From an uncultured Lachnospiraceae bacterium (lineage in GTDB: Bacteria; Bacillota_A; Clostridia; Lachnospirales; Lachnospiraceae), in contig CAMWMM010000133.1 of assembly GCA_947175285.1 (NCBI GenBank), positions 1 through 10,187 of the forward strand: a stretch of 10,187 bases of DNA. The letters run 5' to 3'. Shown here in pieces: positions 1-6,104 of this stretch (positions are counted from its first letter, which is position 1; every line of letters starts with the position of its first letter). The notes under the pieces are model-generated. The model saw only the letters and a program-made list of their open reading frames with translations. It searched no databases and had not been told where the DNA came from. The translations under genes were made by a program, and so were the position numbers.

Positions 1-306
1 ATATACAACATTGCCATAAACATCGCAGCCACAATAGTTTCCTTTGTAATCTTCATCAATAAACATCAATTCTTCATCGTATACAAATATAGAAGTTTCA
101 TATCCCCAAAAACTAATAAATATATTTTCTTTTTCATCAAACACAATTGCATCTATTTTTTGATTTGATTCAAAATCAATTTTACTATCATCTTCTGCAA
201 TACATATCATTTGCGCTCGAACTTCTTCGCTGAATTTGTTATAAAAAAATTCTCTTATTTCTTCATTACTAAATTTCATGCAAGCTTCATTGTATTTCCC
301 ACTCAT
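1..306 (-). CDS. Acidic hypothetical protein, N-terminal 102 residues (3' end outside window)
   Basis: An open frame runs leftwards from ATG at 306 to the window edge with no stop, giving 102 residues that begin MSGKYNEACMKFSNEEIREF. A GGAG sits 8 nt before the ATG, so this start is good. The visible part is rich in Glu and Asp. It looks like a soluble alpha/beta protein, with strand-like stretches such as IDAIVFDEKENIFISFWGYE near residues 50-70 and a CGC motif near residue 94. There is no signal peptide or membrane helix. It starts 28 nt after the stop of the preceding remnant, so it may share a transcript with it. I do not recognise the family. Its size and acidity, and its place in a row of small unrelated genes, would suit an immunity-type protein, but nothing in the sequence proves that. 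Confidence 0.6.
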   Translation of the reverse strand, partial: MSGKYNEACMKFSNEEIREFFYNKFSEEVRAQMICIAEDDSKIDFESNQKIDAIVFDEKENIFISFWGYETSIFVYDEELMFIDEDYKGNYCGCDVYGNVVY

Positions 307-334
307 TGCTATTGCTCCATTAATAAAAATAATT

Positions 335-565
335 TCATACTTCTTCATCACTCCAATCTGCAAGAAGCAAACTATTTACCCATTTATCAATATCATCTTT
401 ATGCTCTTCCAAATAATCCGGCTGATGACATAACTTGCCGAACTCAATGAAATCCGGATTTTTCCACCACTTAGGCAGTCTGGCTCTATAATGCTCATAA
501 TTATGACATGCACTGCACCATACCCACATACCTCCTGCATCCCCATTTCTCCATATATCTACCTC
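335..565 (-). pseudogene. 5'-truncated small Cys/Trp-rich protein remnant
   Basis: The frame is open from 565 (just after an in-frame TGA at 566-568) to TGA at 335-337. It encodes a convincing protein-like stretch containing WRNGDAGGMWVWCSACHNYE, then a Trp-pair segment (LPKWWKNPDF) and a C-terminal helix-like part ending in ADWSDEEV. The first ATG in frame is at 529. It would give 64 residues, but AGGAGG lies only 1 nt before it, too close for normal initiation. The residues before that ATG (WRNGDAGG) look like part of the conserved protein. I therefore read this as a gene that has lost its N-terminus, possibly with half of a zinc knuckle, since only one CxxC remains (CSAC). A short translated 64-residue product from ATG 529 cannot be excluded. 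The function is unknown. Confidence 0.45.
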
Positions 566-687
566 TCAATTTTAAACTTCGGAACAATATCTGTTAAATC
601 CGTATCAAATGTTACAAATTTCGCATTTAATGGGGCAATTGCGCTGCATATATGGATTCCCTTCAAACATTTATTACATCCGTTGTA
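559..687 (-). pseudogene. C-terminal remnant of an unidentified gene
   Basis: Between the stop of the 85-residue gene and the next remnant there is a 42-codon open stretch ending in TAG at 559-561. It has no plausible start codon or ribosome binding site. Its translation is protein-like: a CNKC motif, then KGIHICSAIAPLNAKFVTFD, then DLTDIVPKFKIER. It lies in the same reading phase as the 85-residue gene but is separated from it by tandem stops (TAA TGA). The pattern of a helix followed by FVTFD recalls the C-terminal part of PIN-like domains, but this is weak. I read it as the tail of a decayed gene whose 5' part has been deleted. Confidence 0.3.
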
Positions 688-690
688 TCA

Positions 691-948
691 TTAATTTATA
701 AACAATGTCTTTCCAATATTTTCTACATCACCGCGTAAAAGTATTTCTGCATGATTATGAATATATTCGATATTTATATTTTTATAATGAACCATTCCCA
801 CTGATTCAAGTTCAAAGATATTTCCTTTTTCATCAGTCAGCTTTAATCCCTTTCTAAGAAGACTGGCATCTCCTTCTACTGAAACGCCATATACACTACC
901 TATACGTATCTTGTCTAAAACCTTGAACACACTGTTCTGCCCACTCAT
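691..948 (-). CDS. Small EF-Tu domain-2-like beta-barrel protein, 85 residues
   Basis: The ORF starts at ATG 948, with GGGAG 11 nt upstream, and encodes 85 residues. The pattern matches the second domain of translation GTPases such as EF-Tu. It has an opening FKVLDKIRIGSVYGVSVEG (compare F-x-V-x-D-x-F-x-I-x-GRG-x-V-x-TG), then a RKGLKL turn (compare KVGDEV), a middle strand with ESVGMVHYK (compare VTGVEMF), and a closing AEILLRGDVENIGKTLF (compare NVGALLRG...IxRGxVL). No GTPase domain is present: no P-loop, NKxD or switch motif. It is therefore a stand-alone barrel, and its role is unknown. It could bind RNA or a protein, or mimic a translation factor. It lies 51 nt after the second zinc-ribbon paralogue, on the same strand. 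The family assignment is by eye. Confidence 0.55.
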   Translation of the reverse strand: MSGQNSVFKVLDKIRIGSVYGVSVEGDASLLRKGLKLTDEKGNIFELESVGMVHYKNINIEYIHNHAEILLRGDVENIGKTLFIN

Positions 949-999
949 TAAAATATTGCTCCCTGTCTATATTTCTTCCATATTTCATTTTTTCGCCTT

Positions 1000-1623
1000 C
1001 TACAACGGTGGTAATAATATCCACTTATTACACTTTTCACAGAAGATTCCACCTTTCTTCTCTACTGTATCGCTGCCGCAATCAGGACAAATACATATAA
1101 AAGGAGTCAGTGAGATTACAAACGGAAACTCCGGAACAACTCTATAGCGTATTTGATCCGTAAAACCGTCTATCAAATGCATATTAATATAAACTTCCCT
1201 TACATCTCCCTCAAAAATCACACTATCCTTTGCTTTATATTTCTCTAAAGTTTCATTAAAACTGAGATTTCCCATTTTCTTTAATATTTCTAAAAATCTA
1301 ACTCTTCTATCATATACTGTTAACGAGGCACGTTCTAATATAATTTTATATGTAGTATCATCTATCTTATCACCCATAAGCGCCACTTCCAGTTTTCTTC
1401 CGCATTTAGGGCAATAGTTATTGCTCTCCCTGTCTTCAAAAGACTGCTCTCTCTCAATTAATTCATCCATGCAATGAGGGCATATTTCATAAATATGTAT
1501 TATCGTCATTTTCTCACCGCATCCCGGACAATAATTAACGCTGTCTTGATCCTCGACTGGCTGCTTTCTCTCAACTGGCTCATCCAAACACCGAAGACAT
1601 ACTTCATAAATACGTTTCATCAT
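1000..1623 (-). CDS. Zinc-ribbon protein with L7/L12 C-domain-like middle (paralogue 2)
   Basis: This is a 207-residue soluble protein with three zinc-binding modules. CxxC pairs lie at residues 9/12 and 32/35, at 48/51 and 71/74, and at 179/182 and 195/198. The first two modules are internal repeats of about 38 residues (YEVCLRCLDEPVERKQ against YEICPHCMDELIEREQ). Residues about 91-164 resemble the C-terminal domain of ribosomal protein L7/L12: a strand (YKIILE), a helix (RFLEILKKMG), an NLSFNETLEKY segment like GLGLKEAKDLV, then VIFEG and a last strand RYRVVPEF. I prefer ATG 1623 over the longer frame from 1677, because it gives exactly the length of paralogue 1 and avoids overlap with that gene. 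Its ribosome binding site is weak (AAAGAAAG). Along about 164 aligned residues it is about two-thirds identical to the gene upstream. The function is unknown; metal binding is a safe inference from the Cys pairs. Confidence 0.75.
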   Translation of the reverse strand: MMKRIYEVCLRCLDEPVERKQPVEDQDSVNYCPGCGEKMTIIHIYEICPHCMDELIEREQSFEDRESNNYCPKCGRKLEVALMGDKIDDTTYKIILERASLTVYDRRVRFLEILKKMGNLSFNETLEKYKAKDSVIFEGDVREVYINMHLIDGFTDQIRYRVVPEFPFVISLTPFICICPDCGSDTVEKKGGIFCEKCNKWILLPPL

Positions 1624-1652
1624 AAACACCAGCTTTCTTTGTTTTTCGCCTT

Positions 1653-2276
1653 CTACAGCGGTGGTAATAATTTCCACTTATTACACTTTTCGCAAAATGT
1701 TCCGCCTTCCTTCTCTACCACATAACTGCCGCAAGTATGACAAATGCAGATAAAAGGTGTTGCACATCTTAGAAACGGGAACTCCGGAACAACTCTAAAA
1801 CGTACTCTGTCAGGGTGTCCGTTTATTTCATCCATGTGAATATAAACTTCTCTGGCATCCCCTTCAAAAATCACACTATCCTTTGTATTGTATTTTTCTA
1901 AAGCCTCATCAAAACTGATATTCCCCCACTTCATCAGTAGTTCTATAAATCTATTTTTCCTATCCATATAATCTGATATATGAGCCTCTTCTAATATAAT
2001 CTTATATCTGGTATCATCTATTTTTTGCGCACCAATAAGTGCTGTTTCCAATTTCCCCCCGCATTTAGGGCAAACTTTATCACTGTAACCACCTTCCGCA
2101 TGCTGATCTCTCTCGGTAAGCTCATCCATACACCATGGACATATATCATAAAAATACGGCATTACAAACTTTTTTCCACATTCCGGACAGCAATTATCAC
2201 TGTCATTCTCCCCAAAAGGCTGCTCCCTGCAGACACCCTCCTCCGGATGATTAGGACAAAAATAAAAATATGACAT
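1653..2276 (-). CDS. Zinc-ribbon protein with L7/L12 C-domain-like middle (paralogue 1)
   Basis: This 207-residue protein is the first gene after the rny terminator. It starts at ATG 2276, where AAGGGG lies about 8 nt upstream. An in-frame ATG at 2303 lacks a good site and would add nine basic residues. The first module is irregular (C7, then C16, C30, C33), whereas the second (C46/C49 and C69/C72) and the C-terminal one (C179/C182 and C195/C198) are regular zinc ribbons. Residues about 91-164 have the L7/L12 C-terminal-domain pattern, with YKIILEEAH, NRFIELLMKWG, ISFDEALEKY and VIFEG. The end, FCEKCNKWKLLPPL, is almost the same in paralogue 2, 30 nt downstream. There is no signal peptide or membrane segment, so it is likely cytoplasmic. 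I do not know its function. A nucleic-acid or protein-binding adaptor, or an immunity-type protein, are both possible. Confidence 0.78.
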   Translation of the reverse strand: MSYFYFCPNHPEEGVCREQPFGENDSDNCCPECGKKFVMPYFYDICPWCMDELTERDQHAEGGYSDKVCPKCGGKLETALIGAQKIDDTRYKIILEEAHISDYMDRKNRFIELLMKWGNISFDEALEKYNTKDSVIFEGDAREVYIHMDEINGHPDRVRFRVVPEFPFLRCATPFICICHTCGSYVVEKEGGTFCEKCNKWKLLPPL

Positions 2277-2328
2277 AATAAGCCCCTTCTTTCTTTTTAT
2301 CAAAAAATAAATACCATCTATGATTCCT

Positions 2329-2357
2329 ATTTTACCATATCAATAAAGCCGTTACCA
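2329..2357 (-). promoter_or_regulatory. Candidate extended -10 promoter for the zinc-ribbon genes
   Basis: Read on the minus strand, TGG-TAAAAT (-10 at 2329-2334) matches an extended -10 element (TGn before the hexamer). The -35 position, 17 nt further up (TGGTAA at 2352-2357), is poor. It sits between the rny terminator and the first zinc-ribbon gene, about 50 bp before its ATG, where a new promoter would be expected because the terminator should stop transcripts from recA-rny. It was called by eye. Confidence 0.35.
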
Positions 2358-2379
2358 CTTTTCATAAGGCTGAGAATAC

Positions 2380-2412
2380 AAAAAAACTCTGTAGATTTCT
2401 CTACAGAGTTTT
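2380..2412 (-). terminator. Intrinsic terminator after rny
   Basis: A perfect 13-bp inverted repeat (2383-2395 with 2400-2412) closes on a TTTC loop, which is GAAA in the minus-strand RNA. It is followed on that strand by seven T residues. It begins 5 nt after the rny stop codon. This is a textbook rho-independent terminator and marks the left border of the recA-recX-rny transcription unit. Confidence 0.93.
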
Positions 2413-2417
2413 AAGTA

Positions 2418-3965
2418 CTATTTGGCATAGTCGATAACACGACTTTCACGGATAACATTGACTTTTATCTGACCCGGATATTCCAACTCAGCTTCAATCT
2501 GCTTGGAAATATCTCTTGCGAGTAATACCATGTCAGCATCCGTAATCTGTTCCGGAACTACCATAACACGAATCTCTCTACCTGCCTGAATAGCAAAAGA
2601 TTTATCAACACCTTTGAAATTGTTTGTAATGTCTTCTAATTGTTTTAACCTGCTTGTATATGTTTCTAATGTTTCTCTTCTTGCTCCCGGTCTTGCAGCG
2701 GAAATTGTATCTGCTGCCTGTACCAGACATGCAATTAATGTTTGAGGCTCAACATCTCCATGGTGAGACTCTACCGCATTAATGACAATCGGTGACTCCT
2801 TGTATTTTCTACAAAGACTTACACCTAACTGAATATGAGAACCTTCCATTTCATGGTCTACCGCTTTACCAATATCGTGCAGAAGGCCCGCACGTTTCGC
2901 TACTCTGACATCCAGTCCCATCTCTGCTGCTAACAGACCGGATAACTGTGCCACCTCAATCGAATGTTTTAATGCGTTCTGACCATAACTGGTTCTAAAT
3001 TTCATCTTACCAAGTAATCTGACAAGTTCAGGATGGATGCCATGTACACCAACTTCGAGTGTAGCGGCTTCACCCTCTTCCTTTATCATTACTTCTACTT
3101 CTTTTTGCGCTTTCTCAACCATTTCTTCGATTCTCGCCGGATGGATACGTCCGTCTACAATCAGTTTTTCAAGCGCAATTCTCGCTACTTCACGACGAAT
3201 CGGATCAAATCCTGACAGAATAACTGCTTCCGGTGTATCATCAATAATCAAATCAACACCTGTCATTGTCTCAAGAGTTCTGATATTACGTCCCTCTCTA
3301 CCGATAATTCTGCCTTTCATTTCGTCATTCGGAAGCTGTACAACAGATATCGTTGTCTCGGAAACATGGTCTGCAGCACATTTCTGAATAGCTGTTACAA
3401 CATATTCCTTCGCTTTCTTATCTGCTTCCTCTTTCGCCCTGCTTTCTACTTCTTTAATCATTACAGCGGCTTCATGTTTTACTTCATCTTCAACAATTTT
3501 CAACAAATAATCTTTTGCTTGTTCGGAGGTTAAACCTGAGATTCGTTCCAGTTCCTGTAATCTCTGCTCATTTAATTTTGCAATCTCTTCGCGCTGTTTG
3601 GCAAGTGATTCTTCTCTCGCTACCAAACTTGCTTCCTTTTTCTCAATAGCATCCGCTTTCTTATCGATGTTCTCTTCCTTCTGCTGAATCCTGCGCTCAT
3701 ATCTCTGCGCCTCGGCACGGCGTTCCTTGATTTCCTTGTCCAATTCATTTTTAGTATGAATGGTTTCCTCTTTCGCTTCAAGTAACGCTTCACGCTTCTT
3801 TGTCTCAGCCGTTTTTAGAGCTTCATCAATAATTTCTCTCGCTTTCTCATCCGCGTTACCGATTTTCGCTTCCACTACTTTTTTGCGGTAGTTTATCGCT
3901 ACTACTGCCGTAACCGGGATTGCCACGATTAAAGTGATGACTACTGCTATCACAACATCAAGCAT
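2418..3965 (-). CDS. rny: Ribonuclease Y
   Basis: RNase Y is a membrane-anchored endoribonuclease that makes initiating cuts in mRNA turnover and matures some operon transcripts in Firmicutes. All the family parts are visible in 515 residues, the usual length. They are an N-terminal membrane helix (about 3-24), and a long charged coiled coil (about 30-180, rich in E, K, R, Q and A). A KH RNA-binding domain carries [10 protein letters not shown] at 218-227. An HD metal-dependent phosphohydrolase domain has H334, the HD pair H363-D364 in LLHDIGKA, a second HH at 401-402, and D419. The start at 3965 has a very strong AAGGAGGTG about 10 nt upstream. It follows recX by 108 nt and ends at the intrinsic terminator, so it is probably co-transcribed with recA-recX, with perhaps a weak promoter of its own. 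There is no sign of damage. Confidence 0.97.
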   Translation of the reverse strand: MLDVVIAVVITLIVAIPVTAVVAINYRKKVVEAKIGNADEKAREIIDEALKTAETKKREALLEAKEETIHTKNELDKEIKERRAEAQRYERRIQQKEENIDKKADAIEKKEASLVAREESLAKQREEIAKLNEQRLQELERISGLTSEQAKDYLLKIVEDEVKHEAAVMIKEVESRAKEEADKKAKEYVVTAIQKCAADHVSETTISVVQLPNDEMKGRIIGREGRNIRTLETMTGVDLIIDDTPEAVILSGFDPIRREVARIALEKLIVDGRIHPARIEEMVEKAQKEVEVMIKEEGEAATLEVGVHGIHPELVRLLGKMKFRTSYGQNALKHSIEVAQLSGLLAAEMGLDVRVAKRAGLLHDIGKAVDHEMEGSHIQLGVSLCRKYKESPIVINAVESHHGDVEPQTLIACLVQAADTISAARPGARRETLETYTSRLKQLEDITNNFKGVDKSFAIQAGREIRVMVVPEQITDADMVLLARDISKQIEAELEYPGQIKVNVIRESRVIDYAK

Positions 3966-4014
3966 TTACAGGAGCACCTCCTTATTAAATTTTCATTGTA
4001 CATATCTATAACCG

Positions 4015-4043
4015 AATGTATATACCCAACATTCCAATTACAA
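4015..4043 (-). promoter_or_regulatory. Possible weak promoter before rny
   Basis: In the 108-nt recX-rny gap the minus strand reads TTGTAA (4038-4043), 17 nt, then TACATT (4015-4020), each matching the sigma-A consensus at four of six positions. Placement 50 bp before the rny start is sensible, and the gap is large for an otherwise tight operon. In AT-rich DNA such matches are common, so this is only a candidate. I see no terminator in the gap. Confidence 0.25.
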
Positions 4044-4073
4044 ATCGAAAATTACAACAAATTAATTCTACCT

Positions 4074-4697
4074 CTAAAGTGATGTTATGTCAAGCAGAAG
4101 TACCTTGGAGATTGTATCGGCATGAAATCCTTTTCTATAGAGAAATGCGCACATTTTCTGCCTTTCCTCATAGGTACTTTCCTGAAAATGAAAATTTTTT
4201 TTCAGAAGAAGTTCCTTTATCATAGCCGCTTCATCTATTTCCAGACCGTCTTCCTTTAGTTCATCAAAAACTTTCCTGATAAGCTCCTTGTTTACTCCCT
4301 TTTGCGACAAATCATTTTCTATCCGCTTTCTGCTCTTTGTCTGCATATGGTATTCAATGAAGCTTCTGGCGTAGTTCTCATCATTAATATAACCATAGGA
4401 CTCCACATAAGCAACCGCTTCCTCAATGATGTCTGCCGGATATCCCCCCTGTTTCAGTTTATCCTCCAACTGCTTCCTTGTATAGTCTCTTGCCTTTAGC
4501 AGGTTCATACAGCGCAGCTTTGCTCTCTTGGGAAGAATTTCATGAAAAATACTCTGTCTTGCATCCTCTTCCAGTTCTTCCCCCTGTTTTATATGAAAGC
4601 GGTGTAATTCTCCCTTGTACAATATAAATGCAGTCTCTCCATCCAATACAACACGGTATCTCGATTTTGTAACCGCCGCAACTTCCGTTATCATCAT
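4074..4697 (-). CDS. recX: Regulatory protein RecX
   Basis: RecX is a small helical protein that binds the RecA filament and tempers recombinase activity. The 207-residue sequence has the RecX repeat architecture of three-helix tandem units. One unit begins around residue 62 (CMNLLKARDYTRKQLEDKL, followed by Y..DIIEEAVAYVESYGYIND-NYARSF); the second holds SRKRIENDLSQKGVNKELI; the third near the C-terminus holds LYRKGFHADTISKVL. An N-terminal extension of about 55 residues is normal in Firmicutes. It starts 9 nt after the recA stop, and the AAAGGA site overlaps that stop. Two adjacent ATGs occur (4697 and 4694), and the second has the better spacing of about 8 nt. Coupling to recA means it should be induced with the SOS response. 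Confidence 0.94.
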   Translation of the reverse strand: MMITEVAAVTKSRYRVVLDGETAFILYKGELHRFHIKQGEELEEDARQSIFHEILPKRAKLRCMNLLKARDYTRKQLEDKLKQGGYPADIIEEAVAYVESYGYINDENYARSFIEYHMQTKSRKRIENDLSQKGVNKELIRKVFDELKEDGLEIDEAAMIKELLLKKNFHFQESTYEERQKMCAFLYRKGFHADTISKVLLLDITSL

Positions 4698-4706
4698 TCT
4701 AATCCT

Positions 4707-5786
4707 TTACTCCGCTTTGTTTTTTTCGGCTTTACCGGCAGAAGTCTTTTCCTTAGCAGGTTTTTCCTCACTATCCTTTACCGGTTCGGATATCTCCAGA
4801 CTAAATAACTCCCTGACTTTTCTTTCCACTTCTTCGCATACTGCCGGATTGTCTTTCAAATACTGCTTGGCATTCTCCCTACCCTGTCCGATTTTATTTC
4901 CTTCGTAAGCATACCATGCACCGCTCTTATTAATAATGCTGTTATCAGCAGCAAGGTCAAGAATATCTCCGACACTGGAAATGCCCTCTCCAAACATAAT
5001 ATCAAACTCCGCTTCTTTAAACGGTGGTGCAATCTTATTCTTTACAACTTTAACCCTTGTACGATTACCGATTACTTCTCCGCCCTGCTTCAAAGACTCG
5101 ATTCTTCTAACGTCAAGTCTGACGGAAGAATAGAATTTCAGTGCACGTCCGCCTGTTGTCGTCTCCGGATTTCCGAACATAATACCGACTTTCTCACGCA
5201 GCTGGTTGATGAAAACTACCGTACAATTTGATTTGCTGATAACACCTGTTAGTTTACGGAGTGCCTGTGACATCAGTCTTGCCTGCAAACCTACGTGGGA
5301 ATCTCCCATGTCACCATCAATTTCCGCTTTGGGAACAAGCGCTGCAACAGAGTCTACCACCACAATATCAATCGCACCAGAACGAACCATTGTTTCCGTA
5401 ATCTCAAGTGCCTGCTCACCGTTATCCGGCTGTGAAATATATAAGTTATCTACATCAACGCCGATATTTTTTGCATAAACAGGGTCCAATGCATGTTCCG
5501 CATCGATAAAGCCGGCAATTCCGCCTCTTTTTTGCACTTCTGCTATCATATGTAATGTCACTGTTGTCTTACCGCTCGACTCCGGTCCATAGATTTCTAC
5601 GATTCTTCCTTTCGGAATTCCGCCTAACCCTAATGCAATATCTAAACTTAAAGAACCGGTAGGAATCGTCTCTACGTTCATCTGTGCGGACGGGTCTCCT
5701 AACTTCATAACAGCCCCTTTTCCAAACTGTCTCTCTATCTGCCCCAGGGCAGCATCCAATGCTTTTAATTTTTCATCTTTTTCCAT
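4707..5786 (-). CDS. recA: Recombinase RecA
   Basis: RecA is the ATP-dependent strand-exchange protein. Its filament on single-stranded DNA also triggers LexA self-cleavage. The 359 residues carry every key feature. Walker A is GPESSGKT at 67-74, the catalytic glutamate is E97 in DAEHA, and Walker B is IVVVD at 141-145. The NQLREK motif lies at 194-199 and the DNA-binding loop 2 region GNPETTTGG at 205-213. The C-terminal tail from about 333 is a charged, variable K/E/A-rich segment, as is usual. There is no intein or frameshift. The start at 5786 has AAAAGGAG with 8 nt spacing. Transcription is controlled by two SOS operators around a near-consensus promoter, and there is a possible second promoter further upstream. 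recX follows directly. Confidence 0.98.
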   Translation of the reverse strand: MEKDEKLKALDAALGQIERQFGKGAVMKLGDPSAQMNVETIPTGSLSLDIALGLGGIPKGRIVEIYGPESSGKTTVTLHMIAEVQKRGGIAGFIDAEHALDPVYAKNIGVDVDNLYISQPDNGEQALEITETMVRSGAIDIVVVDSVAALVPKAEIDGDMGDSHVGLQARLMSQALRKLTGVISKSNCTVVFINQLREKVGIMFGNPETTTGGRALKFYSSVRLDVRRIESLKQGGEVIGNRTRVKVVKNKIAPPFKEAEFDIMFGEGISSVGDILDLAADNSIINKSGAWYAYEGNKIGQGRENAKQYLKDNPAVCEEVERKVRELFSLEISEPVKDSEEKPAKEKTSAGKAEKNKAE

Positions 5787-5808
5787 TATTTGTTCTCCTT
5801 TTCATTCC

Positions 5809-5822
5809 AGAACATTTGTTCT
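5809..5822 (-). promoter_or_regulatory. SOS box 1 (LexA operator), perfect palindrome
   Basis: The minus strand reads AGAACAAATGTTCT, a 14-bp palindrome apart from its two centre bases, and fits the Gram-positive LexA consensus GAAC-N4-GTTC exactly. It starts 6 bp downstream of the recA -10 element, so it covers the transcription start. LexA bound here would block initiation until RecA-stimulated cleavage. Confidence 0.88.
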
Positions 5823-5827
5823 TATTC

Positions 5828-5856
5828 AGAATAAAACAAATGTTCGTTTTTGTCAA
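5828..5856 (-). promoter_or_regulatory. recA promoter P1 (sigma-A type)
   Basis: The minus strand has a perfect TTGACA (5851-5856), a 17-bp spacer and TATTCT (5828-5833, four of six consensus bases). It lies about 40 bp before the recA start codon. The overlap with two SOS boxes makes this the SOS-controlled recA promoter. Confidence 0.85.
5834..5845 (-). promoter_or_regulatory. SOS box 2 (LexA operator), one mismatch, inside the promoter spacer
   Basis: The minus strand reads GAACATTTGTTT, which is GAAC-N4-GTTC with one change in the last base. It starts directly after the -10 hexamer and lies wholly within the 17-bp spacer, so LexA and RNA polymerase would compete. The centre is 24 bp from that of box 1, a little over two helical turns, so the two sites lie on roughly the same face of the DNA. 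Confidence 0.75.
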
Positions 5857-6008
5857 CATTTACTTTTATAACTTTCAAAATGTTACTGCTATTTTATCAT
5901 TCATAAAGTCCGATAAACATCCCTTTATTCATCCCCCCTGTCCTATTTTGTTTTCTTTTTGCTTTGAAATGTTGGCGAGATGCCGGATATGCAAAGCAGA
6001 ATATTTCA

Positions 6009-6077
6009 CAGAGCATTTTTCACATATCATAGATTTATCTATGATATTATTTATGATAACCTATGAAAAATGCCCTG
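6009..6077. repeat. Large imperfect inverted repeat with inner 11-bp palindrome
   Basis: The outer arms are 14 nt, CAGAGCATTTTTCA at 6009-6022 against the complement of 6064-6077, with one mismatch. Inside them are perfect 11-nt arms ATATCATAGAT (6024-6034) and ATCTATGATAT (6037-6047) around two central bases. The right side has about 16 unpaired bases between the inner and outer arms. No T-run follows on the minus strand, so it is not a standard terminator. It overlaps the upstream promoter P2: the right outer arm lies in its spacer, and the inner palindrome covers its expected start site. A protein operator or an RNA structure at the 5' end of the transcript are both possible. Confidence 0.7.
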
Positions 6078-6081
6078 TCAA
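6053..6081 (-). promoter_or_regulatory. Upstream promoter P2 facing recA
   Basis: The minus strand has a perfect TTGACA (6076-6081), a 17-bp spacer and TATCAT (6053-6058, five of six consensus bases). By sequence it is at least as good as the SOS promoter. Transcription would start near 6046, in the inner palindrome, and run about 260 nt to the recA start, because I see no terminator between. The leader would hold a possible small hairpin (GCTTTG 5961-5966 with CAAAGC 5992-5997, and an inner GGC/GCC pair) and an 11-codon ORF (5897-5932) with poor spacing to its G-rich site. Nothing else is recognisable between 5857 and 6008. Confidence 0.65.
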
Positions 6082-6104
6082 CTTTTGCTTATAAAAGCTA
6101 TTCA

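Larger units (their letters stand above)
988..2293 (-). repeat. Diverged tandem duplication, unit about 653 bp
   Basis: The two zinc-ribbon genes are tandem copies offset by 653 bp. The DNA match includes a little 3' flank: the plus-strand stretch TTTTTCGCCTTCTACA appears at 989-1004 and again at 1642-1657, in each case running from just outside the gene into its stop codon. The match then continues as CGGTGGTAATAAT. A hand alignment of the proteins from the second ribbon to the end gives 109 identities in about 164 positions, with one or two single-residue gaps. The divergence shows an old duplication, not an assembly artefact. Confidence 0.8.

Noticed and set aside
896..988. A 30-codon minus-strand ORF starting MKYGRNIDREQYFNEWAEQC between the second paralogue and the EF-Tu-like gene.
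   Set aside because: It overlaps the start of the 85-residue gene in another frame and has no clear ribosome binding site. It may be a trace of an older gene, but it is too short to support.
4016..4225. A plus-strand ORF of 69 codons across the recX-rny gap.
   Set aside because: Most of it is antisense to recX. It has no ribosome binding site and no protein-like pattern.
5897..5932. An 11-codon ORF (MNKGMFIGLYE) between promoter P2 and recA, considered as a leader peptide.
   Set aside because: The G-rich site touches its start codon with no spacing, and there is no attenuator or terminator downstream, so a leader-peptide role is not supported.
5961..5997. A hairpin (GCTTTG/CAAAGC with inner GGC/GCC) considered as a riboswitch or small RNA.
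   Set aside because: The stems are short, the internal loops are large, and no known riboswitch core is recognisable. It is noted only as part of the leader.
6009..6077. The large inverted repeat as an intrinsic terminator of the membrane-protein gene.
   Set aside because: No T-run follows the stem on the minus strand, and the repeat is nested with a good promoter, so an operator or RNA structure fits better.
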